Source: an uncultured Mycoplasmatota bacterium (GTDB lineage Bacteria; Bacillota_I; Bacilli_A; RF39; UBA660). From it: DNA of 17,876 bases. This document shows positions 5,745-14,134 of this stretch, piece after piece; the stretch's first letter is position 1; each line of letters opens with the position of its first letter. Below the pieces are notes generated by a model that was not told where the DNA came from, did not search any database, and saw only the letters and a program-made list of their open reading frames with translations. The stretch covers positions 1-17,876 of the forward strand of contig URWD01000026.1 of the NCBI GenBank assembly GCA_900551525.1, given 5' to 3'. The translations under genes were made by a program, and so were the position numbers.

Positions 5745-7055
5745 TCACCTTGCCTTACATCTTATTATTATATCATATTTTTGTGATTTGTCTTTAGAAA
5801 ATTGTGATTTTTTTAAATTTGGCACCCATAAAACTGTATTTTGACTGTCAACTAGAATAGGATAAGTACTTCTTTTATCTTTTGGAACCTTGCTATCTAT
5901 AAAAATATCACTTATTTTTTTACTACCATTTAAGTTTTTTATTTTCATTTTATCACCTGGTAAAACGCCTCTTATTTTTAATGGAAGAGTTATTTCACTA
6001 GTATTAAGATAAATACACGAATTTGAGTTATCACCATCTTGACTATTATAATAAAAAATATAATCTTCTAATTTAATATCCTTATCAAGAACAATTTCAT
6101 TAAGAACTTTATTTTCTTTTTTCTTAATAAATATTTTACCATAACTATTTATACCCATGTAATTATTATTTAAATCAATACTTTTATTACTTTGATTATA
6201 TAACTTCATCAAATTACTCATTTGTTCATCTGAAATATCAAAATAATCATTACTTTGAATATCTTTTACTAAAAGTTCTAAACACTTTCTTTTAATAAAA
6301 TCTGTTTCATTCGAAACTTTGTTAATAACTATAGAGTTATCCACAATAAATTTATTATTACTAATATAAGTATTAACAAAATTATCATATTCTATTAGTT
6401 CTTTAGAAAATTTTAAATATTTTTCATGAACTTTAGGATTTTCTTTCTTTAAAAATGGTAAAACTATGTGTCTATATCGATTTCTCGTATGTTTAAGTTC
6501 TTCATTAGTTTTATCTAGTCTATACGGAACATTATTTTCTTTTAAATAGTTTATAATTTCATCTTTTGTAATACTTAAAAGTGGTCTTAGGGTTTTATAG
6601 TTTTCATTCTGAGATATTTCTTTAATCCCAATATATCCACTTAGGTTACTGCCTCTGGTTAAACGCATTAAAATTGTTTCAATTAAGTCATCACCATGGT
6701 GAGCAGTAAGAAGTAAACTCGCATGATATTTTTCTATAACTTCATTAAAAAATTTGTATCTTCTCTTGCGGGCATCTTCTTCGCTGAAGTTTCCATTTAT
6801 ATAATCAGTTATTTCTAAAAGTTCAAATGTTATGTTATTCTCTTTTGCATAGTTTTCTACCATCTTAGCTTCTTCTTCACTTTCACTTCTTAATTTATGG
6901 TTGACATGAGCAACGATTATATTTAGATTTAATTCATCTTTTAATTTTGTTACTAAATCAAGAAGACACATTGAGTCAGGGCCACCACTACAAGCTACAA
7001 CTATAGATGCGTTTTTATCTAAATTTTCTTTTAAAAAATCAATAACCTTTTTCAT
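5745..7055 (-). CDS. tilS: tRNA(Ile)-lysidine synthetase TilS
   Basis: Converts C34 of the CAU-anticodon tRNA-Ile to lysidine with ATP and lysine, so that it reads AUA codons. This is an essential step in an AT-rich genome where AUA is common. It has 436 aa. The PP-loop is CSGGPDSMCLL (SGGPDS, res 23-28) near the N-terminus. Further marks are VAHVNHKLRSESEEEA, LLTAHHGDDLIETILMRLTRGS (the HxxDD-type core) and the Arg-rich RNRYRHIVLPFL. The C-terminal part (about 355-430: LKIRGVLPGDKMKIKN, then KKISDIFIDSKVPKDKR) is the substrate-binding TilS_C domain. The start ATG overlaps the prfB stop (ATGA, 7052-7055), which indicates one transcript with prfB. Confidence 0.96.
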   Translation of the reverse strand: MKKVIDFLKENLDKNASIVVACSGGPDSMCLLDLVTKLKDELNLNIIVAHVNHKLRSESEEEAKMVENYAKENNITFELLEITDYINGNFSEEDARKRRYKFFNEVIEKYHASLLLTAHHGDDLIETILMRLTRGSNLSGYIGIKEISQNENYKTLRPLLSITKDEIINYLKENNVPYRLDKTNEELKHTRNRYRHIVLPFLKKENPKVHEKYLKFSKELIEYDNFVNTYISNNKFIVDNSIVINKVSNETDFIKRKCLELLVKDIQSNDYFDISDEQMSNLMKLYNQSNKSIDLNNNYMGINSYGKIFIKKKENKVLNEIVLDKDIKLEDYIFYYNSQDGDNSNSCIYLNTSEITLPLKIRGVLPGDKMKIKNLNGSKKISDIFIDSKVPKDKRSTYPILVDSQNTVLWVPNLKKSQFSKDKSQKYDIIIRCKAR

Positions 7056-8135
7056 CGCAACTCCTTTAAATTATATACAAGCATTTCTTTTATATTACCA
7101 TCAAGTATTTTTTCTGGTTCATTACTTTGATAATTACTTCGATGGTCTTTGACCATTTTATATGGTTCTAAAATATAACTTCTTATTTGACTTCCAAAGT
7201 TAATACTAGAAGTTTCTCCTTTTAAAGCATTTAATTTTGCTTGTTCTTTTTCAAATTCCAGCATATACAATTTATTTTTTAACATTTTTATGGCTTGTTC
7301 TTTGTTATTTAGCTGACTTCTTTCATTTTGACAAGTAACTACTGTTTTTGTTGGTAAATGTGTTATACGTACCGCTGAGTTACTAGTGTTTACTGATTGG
7401 CCTCCAGCTCCACTTGAGTGATAAACATCTATTTTCAAATCTTCTTCTTTAATTTCAATGTTTATTTCTTTCTTGATTTCTGGCATAATGCTAACAGATG
7501 CAAATGAGGTGTGTCTACGAGCTCCGGCATCAAACGGGGAAATTCTAACTAAGCGATGCACTCCATCTTCTTTTTTTAAGTATCCATAAGCGTAGTCTCC
7601 ACTTATTTTAAGAGTTATGCTTTTTATTCCTGCTTCATCACCTTTTTGCTCATCAACAATTTCCCATTTGTAACCTTCTTTTTCGCAAAATCTTTCATAC
7701 ATTCTAGCTAGCATTGATGCCCAATCACATGACTCTGTTCCACCTGCTCCAGGATGAATTTCTAAATATGCATTTAAAATATCAAATTCACCACTTAAGG
7801 TAACGGATGTTTCTAACTCATTAATTTCATTTTCAAGTGTTAACAACTCATCACTTATTAACATGATTATTTCATCTTCATTTTCTTTAAGAAGTTCCAA
7901 ATTATCATTAATGGATTTTTTTAAATTATTATATAATGTAACTTCTTTTTTTAAATTAGATAATCTTTTGTTGGTATCATTGGCTTTATCAACATTTTGC
8001 CAAAAGTCATCAGCTTTTTGTAGGTCTTCTAATTCTTTGATTTCTTCTTCTTTTTTAGGTAAGTCAAAGATACCTCCATAGAGAAGCTAATTTTTCTTTA
8101 TATTCATCTAGTTTTGTTAGTAATTCTTCTTTCAT
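7052..8135 (-). CDS. prfB: Peptide chain release factor 2, with programmed +1 frameshift
   Basis: RF2 reads stop codons UAA and UGA and triggers peptide release on the ribosome. The gene is in two frames. The first runs from ATG 8133-8135 (Shine-Dalgarno AAAGGAAA) for 23 codons (ending LASLWRYL) to an in-frame TGA at 8064-8066. Skipping the T at 8066 continues as DLPKKEEEIKELED to the stop at 7052; joined parts are 8135-8067 and 8065-7052. The product is 360 aa (typical RF2 about 365). Anticodon tripeptide SPF at 199-201 (VRISPFDAGARR) identifies RF2 and not RF1; the catalytic GGQ is at 244-246 (SSGAGGQSVNTSNSAVR). Frameshifting is autoregulatory: low RF2 lets the ribosome stall at UGA and slip. 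It is first gene of the prfB-tilS-ftsH run and overlaps tilS by 4 nt. A tool without frameshift handling would report only 7052-8065 or less. Confidence 0.97.
8063..8077 (-). promoter_or_regulatory. prfB: Programmed +1 frameshift site of prfB
   Basis: On the minus strand GGAGGTATCTTTGAC: an internal Shine-Dalgarno-like GGAGG three nucleotides before the slippery CTT, then the in-frame stop TGA followed by C, a weak termination context. This matches the conserved bacterial RF2 recoding signal. The stop is codon 24. Confidence 0.96.
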
Positions 8136-8155
8136 ATAAATTTCCTTTCACAAGT

Positions 8156-8164
8156 ATTTTAACA
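8156..8164 (-). promoter_or_regulatory. Extended -10 promoter of prfB
   Basis: The minus strand reads TGTTAAAAT, a TGn extended -10 motif about 20 nt before the prfB start. No good -35 box is seen at 17 nt. It lies just after the ABC-F terminator, which supports a separate start of transcription here. Confidence 0.5.
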
Positions 8165-8189
8165 TATATTTTTTAAAAAAACTAGTAAT

Positions 8190-8221
8190 GAAAAACTAAG
8201 TAACTTTTTGCTACTTAGTTT
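8190..8221 (-). terminator. Intrinsic terminator after the ABC-F gene
   Basis: A 12-bp stem (8193-8204 with 8210-8221, one G-U pair or mismatch) with a five-base loop. On the minus strand the stem ends AAGTTACTTAGTTTTTC, giving a T-run. Confidence 0.8.
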
Positions 8222-8273
8222 AATTGGCTTTACTCAATTTTTATTCCCCACCAGATTTCGAAGAGCCTCTTTC

Positions 8274-9956
8274 TTAGTAGTTACTATTTATCATATTTTC
8301 TTGGAAGTATTCTTTGTTTAGATTATCTACTATTTTATTTTTTTCTTCAAGCATTTCATAATGCATGACAATATCTCTGTCATAATATGTGATGCGTCCA
8401 CTTGGAAGAAGGAGCATTCTATTTATATTTAAATTATCAACAAAATCTAAGTTGTGAGAAACTACGAGCATTGTTCCTTCGTAGTTTTTAAATGTTTCTG
8501 ATATTATTAATTGAGTCATAGGATCTAAATGGTTTGTGGGTTCATCTAAAAGTAAGGTATTGGCACCAGTTAAAGATATTTTAGCTAAAGCTACTCTGCT
8601 TCGTTCCCCTGGAGATAAAACTTCTACTTTCTTGAAAATATCATCACCAGAAAATAAGAAACTACCTAACATTCTTCTTATTTCATAATCGGCTAAGCCA
8701 AAGTTTGCAAAGTTTTCTAATATTGTCTTGTTATTATCAAGAATTTCATGTTCTTGTGCATAATATGCTATATCAGTTTTATCTGTTATTTCAATACTGC
8801 CTTCAATCGGAGTTAAATATCCCATTATTAAACGAAGTAATGTTGTTTTACCTATACCATTTTCACCAACTACTAAGAGTTTTTCTCCACGTGTTAAATC
8901 AAAATTTAAATTTTCATATAATAAATTTTCTTCATCATAACCAAATGTTAAATTATTGCATTTAATTGGAATGCTATAGCTTGGTCTATTTATTTTCATA
9001 TTAAATTTAGTATATTTATTTTTCTTCTCAAGTTCTATCTTTTGAGTTTCAAGCTTTTCTAATTTTTTTATTCTATCTTTAGCAATATTAGCTTTCTTTT
9101 CATTACCACGAATATATTTTGCTATTATACCTTTAAGTTTTTCTTCTTCTCTTTGTTGCTTTTCATATAACCTTTGTTTAGCTAAATCTCTTTCACTTTT
9201 AATTTTCATGTATTTTTCGTAATTTCCATTGTAAATTTCTATATTATGTTTCATTTTATCTACATATAGTGTCTTTTTAGTAACTGCATTTAAAAATTCT
9301 ACATCGTGAGATATAACTAAAATTATCCCATGATAGTTTTTAAGATAATTAATTATATAATCTTTAGTGTCTAAATCTAAGTGGTTTGTGGGTTCGTCTA
9401 GAAGCATTATTTCAGGATTTGAATATAAAAGTTTAGCAAATGCTACTTTGGATTTTTGACCTCCGGAGATGTTTTTTAGCTTTAAATCAAGTAAATTATC
9501 ATTAATTTGCATACCACTTATAATCTTTAAAAGAATGCTTTCTGCATTGTATTCATCATAATATTCTAAAAGTTCGTTTATTCTATTTATCTTTTTATAA
9601 TATTTTTTTAATTCATATTCATTTTGAGTATTTGCTATTATATCATAAAGGTTAGTTAATTCTTCTTTTAATTTTTTGATAGGCCTTCCTTCAAGCAAAT
9701 AATCAAATACTGTTTCATCTTCACTTGATGCATCTTCCATGATTACTTGGGGTAAATAACCTAAATTTATTTTGGTATCTAAAGTTATGTTTCCGGAGTC
9801 TGATGTTAAGTTGCCTAAAAGTATATTAAATAATGTTGATTTGCCTGCTCCATTTACACCAATAATACCTACTTTATCATTGTTATTTATTTGAAATGAT
9901 ACATTATCAAATATAACTTGAGTACCAAAAGACATACATAAATTTTCTATTTTCAA
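8274..9956 (-). CDS. ABC-F family ATPase (ribosome-associated, translation factor or antibiotic resistance type)
   Basis: A soluble protein with two nucleotide-binding domains and no membrane part, as in ABC-F proteins, which bind the ribosomal E site. Counted from the chosen start (560 aa): first Walker A GVNGAGKST (33-41), signature ISGGQKSK (163-170), Walker B LLLDEPTNHLD (185-194 region); then a charged linker (about 245-315, ending RIKKLEKLE) that corresponds to the P-site tRNA-interaction arm; then second Walker A GENGIGKTT (364-372), signature LSPGERSR (447-454) and Walker B LLLDEPTNHLD. I chose the TTG at 9954-9956 because it has a Shine-Dalgarno (AAGGAAG) and gives the family-typical start KIENLCMSFG. 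A longer reading from TTG 9977 would begin at about the transcription start of the promoter at 9980. Whether it is a housekeeping factor (EttA/YdiF-like) or a resistance protein cannot be decided here. Confidence 0.92.
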   Translation of the reverse strand: MKIENLCMSFGTQVIFDNVSFQINNNDKVGIIGVNGAGKSTLFNILLGNLTSDSGNITLDTKINLGYLPQVIMEDASSEDETVFDYLLEGRPIKKLKEELTNLYDIIANTQNEYELKKYYKKINRINELLEYYDEYNAESILLKIISGMQINDNLLDLKLKNISGGQKSKVAFAKLLYSNPEIMLLDEPTNHLDLDTKDYIINYLKNYHGIILVISHDVEFLNAVTKKTLYVDKMKHNIEIYNGNYEKYMKIKSERDLAKQRLYEKQQREEEKLKGIIAKYIRGNEKKANIAKDRIKKLEKLETQKIELEKKNKYTKFNMKINRPSYSIPIKCNNLTFGYDEENLLYENLNFDLTRGEKLLVVGENGIGKTTLLRLIMGYLTPIEGSIEITDKTDIAYYAQEHEILDNNKTILENFANFGLADYEIRRMLGSFLFSGDDIFKKVEVLSPGERSRVALAKISLTGANTLLLDEPTNHLDPMTQLIISETFKNYEGTMLVVSHNLDFVDNLNINRMLLLPSGRITYYDRDIVMHYEMLEEKNKIVDNLNKEYFQENMINSNY

Positions 9957-9979
9957 AGGTATCACTTCCTTACTCAAAA

Positions 9980-10008
9980 ATTATAGAAGATTAGCACCTT
10001 CAAGTCAA
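9980..10008 (-). promoter_or_regulatory. Promoter of the ABC-F gene
   Basis: The minus strand has TTGACT (10003-10008), a 17-nt spacer, and a perfect TATAAT (9980-9985). Transcription would begin around 9973, which leaves a short leader of about 17 nt carrying the Shine-Dalgarno and rules out a start codon at 9977. Confidence 0.88.
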
Positions 10009-10043
10009 GAATAATAATGGTAAATAGAAAAAGAATTGGTGTA

Positions 10044-10612
10044 TTATTCACCAGATTCTTGAATTAGTTTTTTTAATTTATTTATTTGCCTATTTAAAAT
10101 AGTACATAATCTATTTATTCTTGTGTCAGAATATTTGGTTAAATGTTGATAACTATGAAGAGTATCATCAAACCACTTTGGAAGGTCATCTAACTTTTGT
10201 ATATCAATTCTTCTTATATTTTTTACTACTTTTCAAAAAGTTTAGCTTCGTAGAATAATCTTCCTTCACCTGAGATATGCATCTCTTCTTCATCTTTTTT
10301 TAACATTTCATCTGTCGTATTATTTGGAGTTTTTAGCGATTCTTCTTTTACAATGTTATTACTATTTTTAGAAAGAGAAGCTTCTAAGAGTTCACTATAA
10401 TCAAAGTCATTATCAAAAAAGTTTATATCATCATAATTTACTTTTAAACCATAGGTTTTTAGCCAATATTGGTCTTAAAGAGATAAACCAAAAGCTTTAT
10501 CTAAGAGTTCTGTCGGAGTTGATATATTCAATCTATGAATAAGTATATCAAGTTTATCTCTCCATGATGAAATTTTTCTTCCTTTAAACCAATTTGAAAG
10601 ATTAATTTCCAT
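10044..10612 (-). pseudogene. Decayed HipA-like kinase gene
   Basis: The minus-strand frame from ATG 10612 reads MEINLSNWFKGRKISSWRD, then RLNISTPTELLDKAFGLSL, and hits TAA at 10475-10477 (codon 46). The same frame then continues with DQYWLKTYGLKVNYDDINFF, DNDFDYSELLEASLSKN and TPNNTTDEMLKK. This is the N-terminal half typical of HipA-domain proteins of Firmicutes (DQYWI..., NNTTDG.LKK). After that it jumps to GEGRLFYEAKLFEK, stops, and shifts frame into VVKNIRRIDIQKLDDLPKWF and a KYSDTRINRLCTILNRQINK end, the usual C-terminus. The catalytic middle is deleted: about 190 of roughly 400 codons remain, with one nonsense mutation and at least one frameshift. Clearly non-functional. The family call is by motif memory but both ends agree. 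Confidence 0.75.
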
Positions 10613-10725
10613 TTCTAGTTCTTAATTTATCTATAAACTCTTTTTCAAATCGCTGTTATTATAAGTGTTAAAATGAACTTCTAAAAAACTATTTAAATTA
10701 GTTAATATTTCTGAAACACTTTATA
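10602..10725 (-). pseudogene. Fragment of the gene upstream of the hipA-like pseudogene
   Basis: On the minus strand the frame VSEILTNLNSFLEVHFNTYN (about 10725 to 10660), with a one-base shift, leads into KEFIDKLRTRNGN and a TAA that overlaps the first codons of the hipA-like pseudogene. The overlap of a stop with the next start is the layout of two coupled genes, so this is probably the end of an upstream partner such as an antitoxin or regulator. I do not recognise the family. Confidence 0.35.
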
Positions 10726-10744
10726 AATATATATAAGAATATAC

Positions 10745-10781
10745 AAAAAAATACATATCTTTTGAAGTGATATGTATTTTT
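10745..10781 (-). terminator. Intrinsic terminator after the acyltransferase-SGNH gene
   Basis: A 13-bp perfect stem (10747-10759 with 10769-10781), 9-nt loop. The minus-strand reading ends in GATATGTATTTTTTT. It begins 4 nt after the stop codon of the gene. Confidence 0.88.
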
Positions 10782-10784
10782 ATT

Positions 10785-13016
10785 TTACTTTTCTGTTTCT
10801 TTTAAAGTGTCATTTAAAAGCTTATTTAAAGCTTCATTACCTTTTTCTGTTAGATGAATACCATCTGCCATTAAATAATCTTTATTTTTTTGAATTTTGT
10901 TATAAAAATTAATTATTGTTACATTTTCATAATTTCCTAGACTATCTAGAGGTTTACCACTTGAAACTAAATATATTTTACTATCTTTGCATAATTCTAT
11001 AAGTTCTTGATATTCTTTTGTGGAAATAACTGTTGAATTATCAAATGCTATTACTATTTTTTTAGATAATGTATTTTCACTTATACTTTTTTCTATACTT
11101 TCTTTTAAGGACTTATAACTAAAATCTTTGTTAACTATAAACTTAGCGTCGGCATAATTTGTTTGAAGAGTTTCAAAGTTATAAAATAGAATATCATTAC
11201 CATAGAAAGCCATTTTATTTCTTAATTCTTCTTGATGAGCCTTGATTAGTTCCGCTTTTTTATTTTTAAATTCTTCTTTGTAGACATTTAATATAGCATT
11301 ATATACAATATTTGTATATTCTTTTCTACCTGTTGGAGGTAAATGAATACCATCAGCATAGAACCAATCTTTGTGGCCTTCGGATAGGCTATACCAATCA
11401 ATAATATGAAGATTGTTATATTTTGTAGCCAGTTCTTTTAAGCTATCATTAACTTTAGTATAATTTGTGGTATTAATCCAGAAAACAGTTCTATCACTTA
11501 GTAGATCCATTAAGCTTTCTTTACAGCTATTTTTACAATCACCATTAGTTCCTAGGTGGATAACTACAGGGTTACCAAGTTTTTTACTTTCTTTTAATTC
11601 TTTAATTATAGTATAACCTACATAAGTTGAACGTGACTCTTTTGAATCAAAATAACTGTTTGGAAACATTGCTTTTAAATTGTTCATGGCTCCGAGCATA
11701 ACTGAGTCACCGATGAATGTTACTGGCAATTCTTTAACCATTTGCTCATAGTTGCTTGTATCATCTAATTTTTCAAGTTCTTTTGTCCAATCTTCTTCAT
11801 CTTGTTTTTCTTGTAGTTTATATTCTTTTTGTTTTTCTAACATTATTTTTTCGTTTTCTGCTAGTTCTAGTTCTAATTGTTTCATTTCTTTTTCATGTGA
11901 TTTTGCTGTGATGTATTTGAAAGCACCGAAGCTTGATAATGCTAAAACAATTACTATTAATATTACTCTTAATTTTTTCATCTTTTCTCCTTTATTTGTC
12001 ACTATATGTAATATGTATGAAAGTATTAGTACAAATATTATAATTAATGGGGTTTTTAAATAATGGTTTATATTAATGTATTGGAATAAAAATATAATTG
12101 GATATTGTACTAAATATATCTCATAACTAATATTAGCAAAGAATTTTAATACTTTATCCGTTTTAGTTAGTTCTTTTTTATCAATTGTTCCATAATCTAT
12201 TAAACGGCACGAAATAATTGTTATTAAAACCATACTTATTGCAAAGAATTTTGATGTCGATGGAATTAAAATGCATGCTAGTATTAAAATAAGTGTGTAT
12301 AATGCAAATATTACTTTGCGTAATGGTTTAGTTTTTACATAACTTGGGACTAGTAAACCATAATATGAATGATAAAATCCTAAGCATAAACCTAGTAATA
12401 AGGAATAACTTCTGGCAAAAGTATTGTAATAAGCACTCATTAAATTTGTACTTTTTGAACACATAAAAAAATATATAATGCTTATTATTGATAAAGCTAG
12501 AGTTATAACACAAGGTAATTTTTTGTTTACTTTATCACCAAGTTTTTTTAAAACTTTAAAAATAAACGGGAATACTAAATCAAATTGAAAAAGTATTGCT
12601 ATATACCATAAATGCATAAATGGTGAGTCAACATGTCTTGCAAAATAATCTAAGTTAGCACTTATTTGCCAAAAGTTGTTATATCCAAGTAATACGGATG
12701 TTGTTTCTGATTTTAGGCTTAGCCAATAAATATTTTTAAATAAAGATACTACACCTACAGAAATAAAAACTACAATTAATAAAGGAATATATAACTTTAT
12801 AAATCTATTTTTGTAATATTCTTTTAATGAAAATTTTTCTTTTTTAAATGCTGATTTACATGATAAGTATCCACTTAAAACAAAGAAAGTACATACAGCT
12901 AAGTAACCTCCTTTTAATATGCCTAAGTGATAGAATAATACAGCTATACAAGATATAACTCTTATTATATTTAAATTTTTATAATATTCTTTATTTTGAA
13001 CTTTCTTTTTTATCAT
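10785..13016 (-). CDS. Membrane acyltransferase-3 with two tandem SGNH domains (OatA-like)
   Basis: A 743-aa membrane protein. Residues 1-340 form an acyltransferase-3 domain with about ten hydrophobic helices; R19 and the catalytic-type His30 (VLFYHLGILKGGYLAV) and FFVLSGYL fit the family. A further membrane helix (349-366) leads to a charged, probably coiled-coil linker (373-415). Then comes an SGNH esterase-like domain with GDSVMLG (S438), HLGTNG (487-492) and DGIHL (D555, H558), complete. A second copy follows (about 600-740) with DGIHL again (D718, H721), but YGND in place of GDS and FDNST in place of GTN. This is the layout of OatA-type O-acetyltransferases that modify peptidoglycan or other surface glycans: the membrane part brings acetyl across, the SGNH part transfers it. 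Good Shine-Dalgarno (CGAGGTG). The substrate is not determinable. Confidence 0.9.
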   Translation of the reverse strand: MIKKKVQNKEYYKNLNIIRVISCIAVLFYHLGILKGGYLAVCTFFVLSGYLSCKSAFKKEKFSLKEYYKNRFIKLYIPLLIVVFISVGVVSLFKNIYWLSLKSETTSVLLGYNNFWQISANLDYFARHVDSPFMHLWYIAILFQFDLVFPFIFKVLKKLGDKVNKKLPCVITLALSIISIIYFFMCSKSTNLMSAYYNTFARSYSLLLGLCLGFYHSYYGLLVPSYVKTKPLRKVIFALYTLILILACILIPSTSKFFAISMVLITIISCRLIDYGTIDKKELTKTDKVLKFFANISYEIYLVQYPIIFLFQYININHYLKTPLIIIFVLILSYILHIVTNKGEKMKKLRVILIVIVLALSSFGAFKYITAKSHEKEMKQLELELAENEKIMLEKQKEYKLQEKQDEEDWTKELEKLDDTSNYEQMVKELPVTFIGDSVMLGAMNNLKAMFPNSYFDSKESRSTYVGYTIIKELKESKKLGNPVVIHLGTNGDCKNSCKESLMDLLSDRTVFWINTTNYTKVNDSLKELATKYNNLHIIDWYSLSEGHKDWFYADGIHLPPTGRKEYTNIVYNAILNVYKEEFKNKKAELIKAHQEELRNKMAFYGNDILFYNFETLQTNYADAKFIVNKDFSYKSLKESIEKSISENTLSKKIVIAFDNSTVISTKEYQELIELCKDSKIYLVSSGKPLDSLGNYENVTIINFYNKIQKNKDYLMADGIHLTEKGNEALNKLLNDTLKETEK

Positions 13017-13051
13017 TGTAACACCTCGTTAATATCATAATTAACAGAGAT

Positions 13052-13060
13052 ATTATACCA
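13052..13060 (-). promoter_or_regulatory. Extended -10 promoter of the acyltransferase gene
   Basis: The minus strand reads TGGTATAAT, a TGn plus perfect TATAAT, about 36 nt upstream of the start codon, leaving a short leader with the Shine-Dalgarno. The -35 region is weak. The remaining sequence up to 13264 is AT-rich and shows no gene. Confidence 0.65.
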
Positions 13061-13264
13061 TGAAAAAATGTATCCTAAAAGCTTTTTTAGATTTTTTTGA
13101 CTGATATTTCTTATTCTTTACACTCCAACTTAAACTCAAGGATACTTTTGATAAAAGATTTTTAGTATTCTATGTCTGGCACTATAATATTAATATATTT
13201 TAATTTAGATAAAAAAAATAAGATTGTATTATTATCTGTACGCACATTTAATTTTTGCTAAAAC

Positions 13265-13297
13265 AAAAAAATGTTGATAACTATTAAGATATCAACA
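13265..13297 (-). terminator. Intrinsic terminator after the 231-aa gene
   Basis: TGTTGATA (13272-13279) pairs with TATCAACA (13290-13297), loop of 10 nt that can extend the stem further (ACTATTAAGA). On the minus strand it is followed by seven T. Confidence 0.82.
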
Positions 13298-13303
13298 CAT
13301 TTA

Positions 13304-13999
13304 TTATTTTAATCTTTCTAATTTTGCATCTTTTGAAGTCAATTCATTCATTACTTCTATAAATCTTTCATTAGAAATGTTTGCTAATAATTTTCTTATT
13401 TCATCTTCAGTTAAATGAGATATGAAATCAATTATATAATTGTACTCCATTTCAAATAGTATTTTTTTCTTGTATTTTTGAATATTTTCTTGCCAAAATG
13501 ATGTTTGTTTTAATACACTTTCGTATGTACTAATTATAAATATTAAATACTCTTTTAATTTATTTTTTAGTTTTAAATCTCTGATGCTAATTTCTAAATT
13601 AACATTTTCTAATGATAATCCTGATGTTTCGTAAAAACCATTATTTTTAGAAAATGAAAAATTAATGGATATTGAATACTCATTCACATTAAAGCTGTAT
13701 ACTATTGGAAAATTTGTTAGTATATAATCTATTAACTTTTTTAAAATTTTTGTGTCTAAGAAAGCATCTATTAATATTTCACCTTTTGGTACACTTTGTT
13801 TAAAACTTTCAGTTCCATCTAAAATATTAATAAATGTATATGGCATGTTGTCATTTTCAACCAGATTGATTTCTATATCTGTCGATGGTCTTTTAAAACT
13901 TGGAGTATGCAGGTCTATCCTTGGTGTTTTAGCTGGATGCAATTCATTTATTAAATTAATTATTCTTTCTATGACTTCTTTTTCATCTGTTATTTCCAT
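13304..13999 (-). CDS. Uncharacterised protein, 231 aa
   Basis: I do not recognise this protein. It is a real gene: ATG with a strong Shine-Dalgarno (AAAGGAGATATAG), its own promoter at 14135 and its own terminator at 13265. It has no signal peptide and no clear membrane segment. Residues 1-20 look helical; 30-135 alternate short hydrophobic strands (TDIEINLVEND, YTFINILDG, YSISINFSFSKN), which suggests a mixed or beta-rich domain. From 140 on it is mostly helical, with an acidic/Lys-rich helical end (HLTEDEIRKLLANISNERF). No catalytic motif stands out, and no Cys or His cluster. Its neighbours (NUDIX hydrolase upstream, acyltransferase downstream) are separately transcribed, so context gives no function. 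Likely a lineage-specific cytosolic accessory protein. Confidence 0.75.
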   Translation of the reverse strand: MEITDEKEVIERIINLINELHPAKTPRIDLHTPSFKRPSTDIEINLVENDNMPYTFINILDGTESFKQSVPKGEILIDAFLDTKILKKLIDYILTNFPIVYSFNVNEYSISINFSFSKNNGFYETSGLSLENVNLEISIRDLKLKNKLKEYLIFIISTYESVLKQTSFWQENIQKYKKKILFEMEYNYIIDFISHLTEDEIRKLLANISNERFIEVMNELTSKDAKLERLK

Positions 14000-14051
14000 A
14001 TTCTATATCTCCTTTTGCTTTATTTTAGTTTGTTAAATTCTATCAAATTAA

Positions 14052-14108
14052 TTATATTCTTTCTAACAATTTATTGAAATATTCTTGGTCTACTTTTCTT
14101 ACTTTCAT
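14052..14108 (-). CDS. Possible 18-codon leader ORF or gene remnant before the 231-aa gene
   Basis: In the roughly 130-nt leader between the promoter at 14135 and the start at 13999, ATG 14106-14108 opens MKVRKVDQEYFNKLLERI and stops. The composition is protein-like (an amphipathic helix), but the Shine-Dalgarno is poor. It may be a decayed gene end or a leader peptide. Confidence 0.2.
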   Translation of the reverse strand: MKVRKVDQEYFNKLLERI

Positions 14109-14134
14109 AAACCTATCATTTTTTCATCAACTTA

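Noticed and set aside
7052..7900. prfB as a single uninterrupted ORF starting at about 7900
   Set aside because: It lacks the RF2 N-terminal domain and its first codon is TTG inside a helix. The upstream frame with the recoding site gives the full-length protein.
9957..9977. Seven-codon N-terminal extension of the ABC-F protein from TTG 9977
   Set aside because: The promoter's TATAAT ends at 9980, so transcription would begin inside this extension. There is no Shine-Dalgarno before 9977, whereas TTG 9956 has AAGGAAG at good spacing.
11752..12063. Ser/Cys/Phe-rich plus-strand ORF in the acyltransferase gene (103 aa)
   Set aside because: The composition is the antisense of the Glu/Lys-rich linker codons; no RBS.
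13075..13108. CTAAAA...TTTTAG hairpin followed by T-run as a plus-strand terminator
   Set aside because: No plus-strand gene lies upstream and the stem is short and AT-only; probably chance in this AT-rich spacer.
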